From contig JBIKWB010000001.1 of NCBI GenBank assembly GCA_044356555.1, positions 243,114 through 307,113 on the forward strand: a stretch of DNA of 64,000 bases. Reading direction: 5' to 3'. Each line of letters begins with the position of its first letter. Within the stretch, counting starts at the first letter, position 1. Position numbers and translations under genes: made by a program. The DNA comes from Tous-C4FEB sp044356555 (GTDB lineage Bacteria > Verrucomicrobiota > Verrucomicrobiia > Opitutales > Opitutaceae). Below the pieces are notes generated by a model. The model was not told the origin of the DNA and did not search any database. It was given only the letters and a program-made list of their open reading frames with translations. Shown here piece by piece: positions 51,451 to 60,244 of the stretch.

Positions 51451-52998
51451 TCAGTTCTTGGCGTTCTTTTTGGTATTTCGGGCCAGCGCGTCGGGTGGCG
51501 GTGTCAGTCCGTCGCCGGGTTGGTTCCAGAGCCGCCACGGGTCATCGAGGCGGCGCATTTCGGCGAGGAGCAGGGCCTCCATTTCGGCGAGCTTTGCGGC
51601 GTGGCGCGGGTCGGTGGCGAGGTTGCGCTGGTGGGTGGCGGGTTTCACGCCGGTGAGCGCCACGAGCGCGGGAGCGTGATGCTGCTCGACGAACTCGTGC
51701 GGATTTTCGAGGAGATTGAAGAGCTGGGTCTCGCGCACGGAGCCGCCGAGCACGTCGAATTTCACGAGCTTCCAGTCGCCCTGTTTCACGCTGCGCATGC
51801 CGGGTTTGGTGCCGCCGTTGTAAACGCCGTAGAGCGTGTCGCGCACGGTGGGCTGCTTGCCCTCCAGCACGGGCCGGAGGCTCAGGCCTTCGTTGCTCGC
51901 GGGGGCGGCGATGCCGGCGAAATCGCAGAGCGTGGCGAGCACGTCGAGCAGGTAGGCGTTACCCTCGGCGCGCGTGCCGGGCTTGATGCCGGGGCCTTTC
52001 ACAATAAAGGGAACGCGCCAGGTGTGTTGGTAGAGATTTTGTTTTCCTTGCAGCCCGTGGCGTCCGATGGCCATGCCGTGATCGGCCGTGTAAATGATGT
52101 AGGTGTTATCGAGTTCGCCCATGGCTTCGAGTCGGGCGAGGACGCGCCCGATCTGGATATCGATGGCCTCCGAGCAGGCGAACTCCCGGCCGAGCTCGTT
52201 GCGGATCGTGCGCTCGTCGCGCCGTTCCCAGACGCCGCTCACGGACACCTCGTCGCGGAGACCGGGATGGCCGTGGGGAAACGGATGGGCGGGCAGATAA
52301 TTCTCGGGCAGCGCCGGTTGTTTCGGGTGCGCGGGCGGAGGCGTCGACGGGTCCGCGTGGTTCGTCGCGCCGTAGTTCGCCAGCAGCTCGGGTTTGCCGT
52401 CGCGGGTGTCGTGCGGATGAGAAAAGCCGAAGTGAATGAGAAAGGGATCGCGGTCCTGCGTGGCCTCGCGGTTTTTGAGATACGCGAGGACCTGTTCGCC
52501 GTGCCACGCGCTACCGGATTCGTCGGTGCCGCCGCGTTTGGTGGCGTCCTTGCGCACAGTGAAGAGCTGGTTGGCCGTCTCGTAGCTGTTGCCCATTTTG
52601 CAGGTGCGCATCGTGTCGTAGCCGGCGCGATTGAAGACGGCGGGGATGGTGTTCTGCTCGAGATTCGGCGGGCAATGCGCGCCGGCGCCCGGACCGATCG
52701 GCAGGTGCCACACGGTGCGACCGCTCATGATCATGTGCCGCGAAGGCGTGCACACCGCACCGCTGAAGGACCCCATGTGATACGCCCCGTCGAGCACCAT
52801 GCCCTGCGCGGCGAGACGATCGAGGTGGGGCGAGTGCAGCGGGGACTGCGGATTGTAGGCCTTCAGGTCGAAGGGCGACTGATCGTCGACGAGGATGAAC
52901 AGGAAGTTTGGCCGGCGCGGCTCGGCGGCAGTGGCGGCGGCCGAGAGGGGAAGAAGGAGAGAAAGAGAGACGAGGAGAAGGGAGCGGAAGGGGAGCAT
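51451..52998 (-). CDS. Sulfatase (choline/iduronate-sulfatase-like)
   Basis: A 515-residue exported sulfatase. The signal peptide ends near AAATAAEP. NFLFILVDDQSPFDLKAYNP is the metal-binding start, and SGAVCTPSRHMIMSGRTVWH contains the CTPSR formylglycine motif. The middle shows IHFGFSHPHDTRDGKPELL and YIIYTADHGMAIGRHGLQGK, which resemble iduronate-2-sulfatase-like members. It follows the receptor gene by 54 bp, so transport and desulfation of the same sulfated glycan are likely linked. Confidence 0.93.
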   Translation of the reverse strand: MLPFRSLLLVSLSLLLPLSAAATAAEPRRPNFLFILVDDQSPFDLKAYNPQSPLHSPHLDRLAAQGMVLDGAYHMGSFSGAVCTPSRHMIMSGRTVWHLPIGPGAGAHCPPNLEQNTIPAVFNRAGYDTMRTCKMGNSYETANQLFTVRKDATKRGGTDESGSAWHGEQVLAYLKNREATQDRDPFLIHFGFSHPHDTRDGKPELLANYGATNHADPSTPPPAHPKQPALPENYLPAHPFPHGHPGLRDEVSVSGVWERRDERTIRNELGREFACSEAIDIQIGRVLARLEAMGELDNTYIIYTADHGMAIGRHGLQGKQNLYQHTWRVPFIVKGPGIKPGTRAEGNAYLLDVLATLCDFAGIAAPASNEGLSLRPVLEGKQPTVRDTLYGVYNGGTKPGMRSVKQGDWKLVKFDVLGGSVRETQLFNLLENPHEFVEQHHAPALVALTGVKPATHQRNLATDPRHAAKLAEMEALLLAEMRRLDDPWRLWNQPGDGLTPPPDALARNTKKNAKN

Positions 52999-53052
52999 GA
53001 GAAAAGGGCGGGGTGAGCGGAGGCGCCCGGACGGGAGGGTTGGTAACGCGGG

Positions 53053-56000
53053 TCAGAAAGAGCCTTTGAGGCCGACGGTCCAGAGCGAGCCGAAGTCCTG
53101 GCGGCTGCTGAACTGAGCGTGGGCGGGCGTGGCGGGACCGTAGAGCTCAAAGTCCTCGGTGGCGTTGTTGAGGTTGCGCAGGTTGGCGAAAAGTGCGAGG
53201 TCGCTCCGGATGAGATATTCGCCCTGGAGGTCGAGGTTGAGCTTTTTGCTCTGCCACGTGTAGCTCTGGGGATCGGACGCGAGGCCCCGGCCGCCGCGCT
53301 GGCGGCCGCGGTAATTCCAGTTGGCGCGGACGTTGAATTTCTGCCGCGTCAAGCTCACGCCCCAGCTGTAGACGCGCGGCACGTAGCCCGCAAAATTCTC
53401 CGCCGCCTCGCCGGTCACGCGCTGCGCGCTGGCGTTGGCGAAGACCTGCACGCCCCGCGCCCATTGGGGGAGCCGCGTCAACGCCTGCTTGTAGCTGAAA
53501 TCGACGCCGCTGGTTTTCACCGTGCCGGGGATGTTGCGCTGGGTCGCGACGTCGTAGTCGCCGTAAACGGCAGGATCGATGCCGTAGAGTTCTAAGAAAT
53601 CCGCCGGCGGCCGGAACGTCACGGCCTGGAAGAAATTCTCGTAGTTGCGCAGAAAACCGCCGACCGAGATCTGGCCCACGCCTTGGAAATAATACTCGAG
53701 GCGCGCGTTCGCGGTGCGCGCCGTCCACGCCTTGATGCCGGCGTTGTTCACGACGATGCGGTTGGAGTTGCTGGCCGGGTTTTCGGTGTCGGGCAGCGTG
53801 ATGCCGCCGGCGTATTGGTTGAGATTGGGTCGGCCGACGGATTGGTAAACCGCCGCGCGGGCCACGAGGTTTTCGCGCACATTGTAGCTCGCGTTGAGGC
53901 TCGGAAAAAAGCGGAGGTATTCCTTCTCGGTGTGGGCGCCACGCTCGCGGAACGTCAGCTGCGAGACGGCGAGGGCGTTGCTCGCGGGATGGATCAGCGC
54001 GGGCTGCACCCCGGCGAGCGCCGGATTGCTGTCGATGACGCGGCCGGAGGCGTCGCGCTGGAAATTGCGGGTCGGGTCGTTGAGGGGACCGTCGGCGGAG
54101 ACGTTGGTCTGTTCAGCGCGGACGCCACCGATGAGTTTCAGGCGGCGCTGGAGCAGTTCAACGTCGCCGCGGAGGTAGACGGAAGAAACTGTTTCCGCGG
54201 CGAACTTGGAGGCGGTGACGATGGAGCGATATTCGCTGTTCGCATTGGGGACGAAATGCGTGGGATTGGCGCGGTAGGATTCGAGCACGGCTTCGCTGCT
54301 GACCCACTCGATGCGCGGAAAGCCGAACGGCGCCACGCGCTGCGACGCGCCGTCATCGAGGAAGGGGAGCGCGGCGTCGTCGCCCCCCGCGAGCGTCGTG
54401 CTCGCGCGGCCGTCGCGGCCGACATACGAGAAGGACGACGTGAAGCCCTGTAGGTCGCGCTCGGAGCGGCGGACGTCGAGTCCGGTCCGAAGCGTGACGG
54501 GCACGCGCCAGTCGAAGGCCCGGCGCAGGCGGGCGAAGGCGGTGCGTTGCGTGTCGCTGGTGTGCTGCTCGCTGCCGGTGGTGGAGAGGAGAGCGTAGTT
54601 CGAAAGCTGGTAGGGATCGACGGGCGTGGCGGCCGCGCCTTCAGTGACGGTGATGGTGTTTGGGCGAAGATAGAAGATGTCGGCGAACGAAACCGTCACG
54701 CCGGTGCGCTGGGCGGTCACGTTGTTGAAGAGGCCGCGGTCCATGTTGCGGAGCGTGTGGGTGGCGCGCGAGTAGCCGAGGCCGACCTCGCCCTGCCAGA
54801 GGGGGCCGGTGTGGCGCCACGTGAGCGTGGGCATGACGGTGCGGTTGTCGCGGGTCTGGCCGACATTTGCGAGCACGAGCGTGCCGGAGCCGGTGCGGCC
54901 GCGGGTGGAGAACGGCGTGAACGCGCCGGCATCGGTCGCGCCGACGTTGAGGGTGAGTGTGCGGCTCATGTTGGCGAAGCCCGTCGAGCTGAACTGAAAC
55001 GAGAACGTCAGCCGGTCCGAGGGGCCGAGCCGGGCGTCGAGGGTGGTGCTGAAGGAATTGCGCGTGCTGTCCTTCGTGTTGTCGCGCACGGCGGTGGACG
55101 AGAGATATGGCCGGTCCGGGGTCGTGTGGGGGAACGTGGTGCCGTTGGTCTCGGCGCTCGCCCCGCGCCAGGTGTTCTGGATGAAGTCCTGATTGAGGTA
55201 GTTGGTCGAGGTGCCGGCGGAGATCGTGAAGCCGAAATTTTTGTTCACTGGCCTGAGGTAGGTGAAATCAAAACCGGGATGGACCTTGCGGGTGTAAGCG
55301 CGCTGCGGGCCCGGGGTCTTGTGGAAGTCGCGCGCGTTGTCGCGCATGAGGAGGTAGAGATTCCAGTCGACGACGGGTTTCGCGCGCTCGAACGAGCTGC
55401 GCGGGACCATGTTCACGGAGCCGGCGAGGGCGGCGCCGGGGCTCTCGGGCGTGGGCGAAAACACGACCTCGACGCGCGCGAGATTATTGATCGAGAGCAT
55501 ATCCATCGAGACGTTTCGGGCGGTGCCGCCGCCGGGATTGGCCGAAGCGACGCTGAAGCCGTCGATGGTGACGGGCACGTAGTCGGGCGACACGCCGTTG
55601 AGCGAGACGCCGCGGGCAAAGCCGCCGACGTTGTCCACCGAGACGCCGGGCATGAACTTGATGAACTCGGCGACATTGCCCTCGGGCACGAAGCCGAGTT
55701 CGTCGGTGGCGACGACGTTCTTCAGGTTCGGCGCGAAGCGCTGCTCGTTGATGGCGATGGCGGCGCCACTCATTTCCTTGGACGTGGAAACGGTGAAGGC
55801 GTCGAGCTGCACGACGCCGCCCCGGTTATCGGGAGGCGCGGCGCCGTTGAGCGTGACGTTAAACAGGGTCGTCTGCGCGGCGGCGACCGTGACGGATTCG
55901 GTCCGTAGGGGAAACCCGGTGTAGAAGAATTTCACGCGTGCGGGGCCGGCGGGGACGGCGGGGAGGCGGTAGATGCCGTCGGCATCGGTGAGCGTTTCCT

Positions 56001-56598
56001 GCGCGGAATTTTCCACCGTGACGCGCACGCGCTCGAGATAGCTGTTGCTCGCTGCGCTGAACACCCGGCCTTCGATGGCGCCGGTGGGTGACGCGCTGTC
56101 GGCGGCCGATAGAGTGGGACCGGACGGGAGCGTGACGGCGAGCCAGCTGCTCAGGACGGAAATAAGGGTTTTGGGCTTCATGGGGTGGGGAGGTTCCTTG
56201 GGAGGAGGAGGGGACGGGGGTGGTCGAAGGTCGGGGTCGGACGCGCGGAGAATGCTCAGCGCGCCGGTTTGGGGATCAGGGAAAATCTTGAGTGGTGTGT
56301 TCGCCAGCATGCGTTCGAGGGCTTCATGCGGCGTGAATTCGCCGGCGACGGGCTGGGTTTGGATGCCTTGCACGACGGTGGCGGAGTAAACGATTTCGAG
56401 GCCCGACTGCTGCGCGGCGCTCTTCAGCGTGGCGATGGCCGGCCCCGCCGGCAGATCGAAGCGTTGCCGCGCCGGCTCTCCCGCAGCGGGAAGCGCGGCG
56501 ATCAAGACTGCGACGACGGAGAACAATACCCACCACCGACCCGGGTGCGGGCAGCGCAGCGGGCGGGAAAGTCGGGACGGAGCTTGGGGGCAGGGCAT
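53053..56598 (-). CDS. TonB-dependent receptor with STN domain and a second, internal signal-like segment
   Basis: A protein of about 1181 residues. A signal peptide (WWVLFSVVAVLIAALPAAGE) is followed by an STN domain (RFDLPAGPAIATLKSAAQQS), a proline-rich linker, and then MKPKTLISVLSSWLAVTLPS at 56181, which looks like another signal peptide. A carboxypeptidase-like domain (GAIEGRVFSAASNSYLERVR), plug (ATDELGFVPEGNVAEFIKFM) and barrel ending in GLKGSF complete it. The STN domain passes a signal to FecR, encoded directly upstream. A start at 56181, with AAGGA about 13 bp before it, would give a conventional receptor without STN. It seems to be a fusion of two exported proteins. Confidence 0.87.
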   Translation of the reverse strand: MPCPQAPSRLSRPLRCPHPGRWWVLFSVVAVLIAALPAAGEPARQRFDLPAGPAIATLKSAAQQSGLEIVYSATVVQGIQTQPVAGEFTPHEALERMLANTPLKIFPDPQTGALSILRASDPDLRPPPSPPPPKEPPHPMKPKTLISVLSSWLAVTLPSGPTLSAADSASPTGAIEGRVFSAASNSYLERVRVTVENSAQETLTDADGIYRLPAVPAGPARVKFFYTGFPLRTESVTVAAAQTTLFNVTLNGAAPPDNRGGVVQLDAFTVSTSKEMSGAAIAINEQRFAPNLKNVVATDELGFVPEGNVAEFIKFMPGVSVDNVGGFARGVSLNGVSPDYVPVTIDGFSVASANPGGGTARNVSMDMLSINNLARVEVVFSPTPESPGAALAGSVNMVPRSSFERAKPVVDWNLYLLMRDNARDFHKTPGPQRAYTRKVHPGFDFTYLRPVNKNFGFTISAGTSTNYLNQDFIQNTWRGASAETNGTTFPHTTPDRPYLSSTAVRDNTKDSTRNSFSTTLDARLGPSDRLTFSFQFSSTGFANMSRTLTLNVGATDAGAFTPFSTRGRTGSGTLVLANVGQTRDNRTVMPTLTWRHTGPLWQGEVGLGYSRATHTLRNMDRGLFNNVTAQRTGVTVSFADIFYLRPNTITVTEGAAATPVDPYQLSNYALLSTTGSEQHTSDTQRTAFARLRRAFDWRVPVTLRTGLDVRRSERDLQGFTSSFSYVGRDGRASTTLAGGDDAALPFLDDGASQRVAPFGFPRIEWVSSEAVLESYRANPTHFVPNANSEYRSIVTASKFAAETVSSVYLRGDVELLQRRLKLIGGVRAEQTNVSADGPLNDPTRNFQRDASGRVIDSNPALAGVQPALIHPASNALAVSQLTFRERGAHTEKEYLRFFPSLNASYNVRENLVARAAVYQSVGRPNLNQYAGGITLPDTENPASNSNRIVVNNAGIKAWTARTANARLEYYFQGVGQISVGGFLRNYENFFQAVTFRPPADFLELYGIDPAVYGDYDVATQRNIPGTVKTSGVDFSYKQALTRLPQWARGVQVFANASAQRVTGEAAENFAGYVPRVYSWGVSLTRQKFNVRANWNYRGRQRGGRGLASDPQSYTWQSKKLNLDLQGEYLIRSDLALFANLRNLNNATEDFELYGPATPAHAQFSSRQDFGSLWTVGLKGSF

Positions 56599-56723
56599 GG
56601 GGCATGGAACAATACCTCTCTGCCAGCGGAGACGGATGAATGGCGGATTCACGCTAAGGAATTTTTCGCGGGGCGGAGGACAGGCCACTCGCTCACGCTC
56701 GCAGCTACCGGACGGCAGCCGGC

Positions 56724-57791
56724 TCAACGCGCGCGGTGGAGCACGATTTCGCCGGCGGAGGAACGGTCGGCCTTCACGCCCATCGTGCCTTCAAGCAGGC
56801 GGACGAAACCTTCGACGTTGTCGGAACGGATCGAGGCCACGATGGGGAGCGCACGCAGGTCGGGGTCGCCGATGACCAGACGCTGGGAGTTGCGGCGATT
56901 AAAAGCCTCGATGACCTCGACGAGCGGAGTGGAATCGAAGTCGAGCAGACGAGGCTGCCAGTCGAGCAACTGGGCGATCTCCGGCACGGATACCGGCACA
57001 ACCAAGGGCGGGGCCAAGACCGGGGCGAAGGGGATCACGGTGCGCTGGCCGGCGGTGAGCGCGGCCAACACGACCGGAGCGGCGGAGGGCGAGCTGGCGG
57101 CCGAGTCCCCGTTGGCGACGATCCCGGCCGGGCCTGCCGCGGTTTGTTGCGAGAGCTGCACAATTCCCTCCGTGACGAGCACTTCGAGATTGGGGCCGGA
57201 GAGCTTTACGTTGAACGCGGTGCCGACCGCGCGCACGTCCACGCCGCCGGCCCGCACGACGAAGGGGCGCGCGGGATTCTTCGCGACGGCGAACTGCGCC
57301 TCGCCCTGCACGAGCAGCACGCGGCGCTCGGTGGCGGAAAACTGCACGACGACGTGCGCACCGCGGTTTAGATCGAGGATGGAGCCGTCGGGGAGTTTCT
57401 CCTGGCGGTAGGCGGCGGTTTCGAAAGTAAGCGAGGCATCGGCGCGCGGGCCGGCGGCGGGGACCAGCCAAAAGGCGAGCGCGACGGCGGCGGCGGTCGC
57501 GAAGAGTAACGGCAAAGGGCGGCGCCACCGCGCGGGCCGGTGATGTCGCGCGAGCAGATCGGGATTCGGGGTGGCGCTGTGCGCGGGGCGCCACTGCTTG
57601 AGGGCGTTGAAGTCGCCCCAGAGACCGCGGTGGCGTTCGAAGGATTCACGGTGCGCGGCGCTCGCGGTGAGCCACGAAAGAAATTCATCCTGCTGGGCCG
57701 GCGTGAGGCCGCGGTCGTGGCGCACCAGCCACTCAGCCGCAGCGGACTCGATCGCGTCGTTGGGTGGAAATCGGGGGTCGGGCGGGTTCAT
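56724..57791 (-). CDS. FecR family anti-sigma/signal transducer
   Basis: A 355-residue protein. The N-terminal 75 residues are a FecR-type anti-sigma region (ESAAAEWLVRHDRGLTPAQQ, then FLSWLTASAAHRESFERH). One membrane helix (LPLLFATAAAVALAFWL) follows at about residue 100. The FecR core shows LPDGSILDLNRGAHVVVQFS and VLLVQGEAQFAVAKN, then VRAVGTAFNVKL. The C-terminal part (LVEVIEAFNRRNSQRLVIGD) is an STN/DUF4974-like domain. It starts within the sigma gene end (ATGA overlap) and controls that factor in response to the STN receptor downstream. Confidence 0.93.
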   Translation of the reverse strand: MNPPDPRFPPNDAIESAAAEWLVRHDRGLTPAQQDEFLSWLTASAAHRESFERHRGLWGDFNALKQWRPAHSATPNPDLLARHHRPARWRRPLPLLFATAAAVALAFWLVPAAGPRADASLTFETAAYRQEKLPDGSILDLNRGAHVVVQFSATERRVLLVQGEAQFAVAKNPARPFVVRAGGVDVRAVGTAFNVKLSGPNLEVLVTEGIVQLSQQTAAGPAGIVANGDSAASSPSAAPVVLAALTAGQRTVIPFAPVLAPPLVVPVSVPEIAQLLDWQPRLLDFDSTPLVEVIEAFNRRNSQRLVIGDPDLRALPIVASIRSDNVEGFVRLLEGTMGVKADRSSAGEIVLHRAR

Positions 57792-58333
57792 GGCCAGCGA
57801 CCCTCCCGTTCGCGACGGCATTGCAGCATGAAAGCCATGCATTTCTTCACCCCGATGGTGAGTTGCGCGGAGATGGTGTTTTCCGACACGCCGAGTTGCG
57901 CGGCGATCTCGGCCTGCGACAAACCGTAGACTTTCCGCAGGGTAAAAATCTGACGGCAACGGTCGGGCAGCGACTGGATGGCTTCGGTCAAGAGGGCGAG
58001 TTCCTGGTTATGGGCGATGACGTCGGGCGTGTGCTCTCCCTCATCCAAGACGGCCCACTCCTCGTTTTCCGCTAAGGATTCCGTCGGCAGGACCTCGCGG
58101 TGGCGCAAACGGTCGAGCGCGAGATTGCGGGCGACGGTGAAGAGAAACGCTTTGGGCGAAGCGACCTCGCCGCGCTCTCGGGCCCGCAGGAGGCGCAAGT
58201 AGGATTCTTGCACGAGATCGTCGAGATCGTCCTCGGTCCGAAACCGGCTCCGCAACCACGCGCGCAACACGGGTTCGTGCGGTTGCACATGGGTAGCGAA
58301 CCACTGGCCAAGTTCGGAATCGGGCGGGGGCAT
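57788..58333 (-). CDS. ECF RNA polymerase sigma factor (FecI-like)
   Basis: A 181-residue extracytoplasmic-function sigma factor. Region 2 shows EDDLDDLVQESYLRLLRARE and FLFTVARNLALDRLRHRE; region 4 shows LPDRCRQIFTLRKVYGLSQA followed by GVSENTISAQL, the promoter -35-binding helix-turn-helix. ATG 58333 gives a standard N-terminus. It heads the operon sigma-fecR-receptor-sulfatase-sulfatase. Release by FecR on substrate binding would switch on receptor and enzyme genes together. Confidence 0.93.
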   Translation of the reverse strand: MPPPDSELGQWFATHVQPHEPVLRAWLRSRFRTEDDLDDLVQESYLRLLRARERGEVASPKAFLFTVARNLALDRLRHREVLPTESLAENEEWAVLDEGEHTPDVIAHNQELALLTEAIQSLPDRCRQIFTLRKVYGLSQAEIAAQLGVSENTISAQLTIGVKKCMAFMLQCRREREGRWP

Positions 58334-58769
58334 CGGGGAAGAAAACCGGCGCCCTGAATCTTGCTTTGGCCGCGAACAGTCGAGCGGATTCGCGGGCGCG
58401 TCATCGTAACCCGCCGTCACGCGCCACCGCTCCCGGGATAGATCGCCAAGGATTTTGCACTCAACGTCGGGGAGTTCCTCGCGCAGCGATGAGGATGGGC
58501 CGGGGCGGTGCGTTGTCGGAACGCACGCGCGGCGTCGGGGCGTGATTTCGCGTAGATTGCGCGAGCGTGCGGCTCACACCGGCCAATTGGCCTGACGGCC
58601 ACCCGGTCTTCCGGTCGAACAAGAGGCACTTCAGCCCACCCTCCGGCACGAGATTAATTGCCGCCGGCGATAACCCAGAAACACGTCGGCTGCGTCTCAA
58701 GGCGCCGGCACCGAACTCTGTCTCAAATCCTCCGCGATATCTCACGATCCGCACCCGCATTCCCCTGCC
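58334..58769. other. Divergent promoter region without genes
   Basis: A gap of 436 bp between the sigma factor start and the remnant transporter. It contains the 20-bp repeat CGCGAACAGTCGAGCGGATT at 58371-58390 (one base different from 48809-48828) and a perfect GGCCAATTGGCC at 58581-58592, which may be chance. Promoters of both operons should lie here, but none is clear to me. Confidence 0.55.
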
Positions 58770-59009
58770 TTGAATCACCCTATCATCACCAAGGTCGCCT
58801 GGCGGCTGATGCCTGCCGTCGGCATCTGCTGTTTTTTCGCCTACTTTGACCGCCGCGCTAGTGGCTTTGCCAAGTTCCAGTTGCATGACGCGCTGACCTT
58901 GAGCGACCCGGCCTGCGGGTTGGGCGTGAGCCTGGCCCTGCTCTTGGGCGTTGGCGCAATTCTGTTTCTACGCCCACCGGCGCCCCAAGCCAAGGAAGGG
59001 GCCGCATGA
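58770..59009 (+). pseudogene. MFS transporter remnant (internal deletion)
   Basis: A 79-codon frame from TTG 58770. Residues 1-55 are the start of an anion:cation symporter-type MFS carrier (KVAWRLMPAVGICCFFAYFD, then GFAKFQLHDALTLSD). Residues 56-79 jump straight to a last helix and tail (LALLLGVGAILFLRPPAPQA). About 350 residues with ten helices are missing, without loss of frame. The end still overlaps the CoA transferase gene by 4 bp (ATGA), showing the original operon order. It cannot transport. Confidence 0.85.
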
Positions 59010-60244
59010 GCCCGGCCTCGCCGTCCCCATCCTCCCAACCTACCCAGCCCCCACCAACCCAGGCGCTCGCCGGCGTGCGGGTGGTGGAAATGGGGCAGCT
59101 GATTGCCGGTCCTTTTGTCGGCAAAACCTTGGGCGAGTTCGGGGCGGAGGTCATTAAGATCGAGCCTCCCCTAAACGGTGATCCCCTCCGGCAATGGCGG
59201 CTCATCGAAGGCGGCACGTCCCTCTGGTGGCAGGTGCAGTCGCGGAACAAGCAATCGCTCGCCCTCGACGTGCGGACCCCCCAAGGCCAGGAAATCGCCC
59301 GGCGGCTCATCGGCGAATGCGATGTGTTGATCGAAAACTTTCGGCCCGGCACGATGGAGAAGTGGGGGCTCGGTTGGGATGTGCTCCAAGCCATCAATCC
59401 CGGCCTGATCATGCTGCGGATTTCCGGTTATGGTCAGACGGGGCCCTATCGCGATCTTCCGAGCTTCGGCGCCATCGGGGAGGCCATGGGCGGCCTGCGC
59501 CACCTCACCGGCCAACCGGGACAAATTCCGGTGCGCTGCGGTATCTCGATCGGGGACACGTTGGCCGCCTTGCACGGCACCATCGGCGTGCTGATGGCTT
59601 TGCACCACCGCAAGGTCAACGGCGGGGCCGGCCAAGTCATCGATGTGGCGTTGCACGAGTCGGTCTTCAACGCGATGGAAAGCATGCTGCCCGAATACAG
59701 CGCGCGCGGAGTCGTGCGGGCGCCGGCAGGGAGCGCCCTGCCCGGCATCGCTCCTTCCAACGCCTATCGCTGTCTGGACGGCGTGGTGCTGATCGCCGGT
59801 AACGGAGATGCGATTTTCACCCGGCTGATGACCGTGATCGGCCGGGATGATCTCGGCCGTCGTCCCGACCTCGCCAGCAACCAAGGCCGGGTAAAGGCGG
59901 CCACCGAACTCGACCAGGCGATCGGCGACTGGACGGAGCGCCACACGGTCACCGATGCCCTCGCGCAGATGGGCGCGGCCAGTGTGCCGGCCGGAAGAAT
60001 CTACGATATCGCAGACATCGCGGAGGACCCGCACTATCGGGCCCGCGACATGATTCTCAAACAAAGCACGCGCCAGGGATTCGACGTCGAGGTGCCGGGC
60101 ATCGTGCCGAAGCTCCTCTCCACCCCGGGCGCCATCCACTCACCGGCACCTGTGCTCGGCGAGCACACCCGGGGAATTCTTGACGGGCTCGGCTTCACGG
60201 AGGAACAGCAGGCGCAACTCAAGGCCGAGGGAGTCATCGCGTGA
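59006..60244 (+). CDS. CaiB/BaiF family CoA transferase
   Basis: A 412-residue class III CoA transferase. Motifs are VRVVEMGQLIAGPFVGKTLG, FGAEVIKIEPPLNGDPLRQW, KQSLALDVRTPQGQEIARRL, CDVLIENFRPGTMEKWGLGW (with the catalytic Asp in the family's NFRPG block) and ISGYGQTGPYRDLPSFGAIG. It moves CoA between carboxylic acids. It is translationally coupled to the lyase gene (GTGA overlap), so its product is probably the lyase substrate: a 3-hydroxy-3-methylglutarate-like acid activated from succinyl-CoA. Confidence 0.92.
   Translation: MSPASPSPSSQPTQPPPTQALAGVRVVEMGQLIAGPFVGKTLGEFGAEVIKIEPPLNGDPLRQWRLIEGGTSLWWQVQSRNKQSLALDVRTPQGQEIARRLIGECDVLIENFRPGTMEKWGLGWDVLQAINPGLIMLRISGYGQTGPYRDLPSFGAIGEAMGGLRHLTGQPGQIPVRCGISIGDTLAALHGTIGVLMALHHRKVNGGAGQVIDVALHESVFNAMESMLPEYSARGVVRAPAGSALPGIAPSNAYRCLDGVVLIAGNGDAIFTRLMTVIGRDDLGRRPDLASNQGRVKAATELDQAIGDWTERHTVTDALAQMGAASVPAGRIYDIADIAEDPHYRARDMILKQSTRQGFDVEVPGIVPKLLSTPGAIHSPAPVLGEHTRGILDGLGFTEEQQAQLKAEGVIA

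Noticed and set aside
58581..58592. Perfect GGCCAATTGGCC palindrome as an operator
   Set aside because: It is short, occurs once as far as I can see, and has no promoter features around it; chance is enough to explain it.
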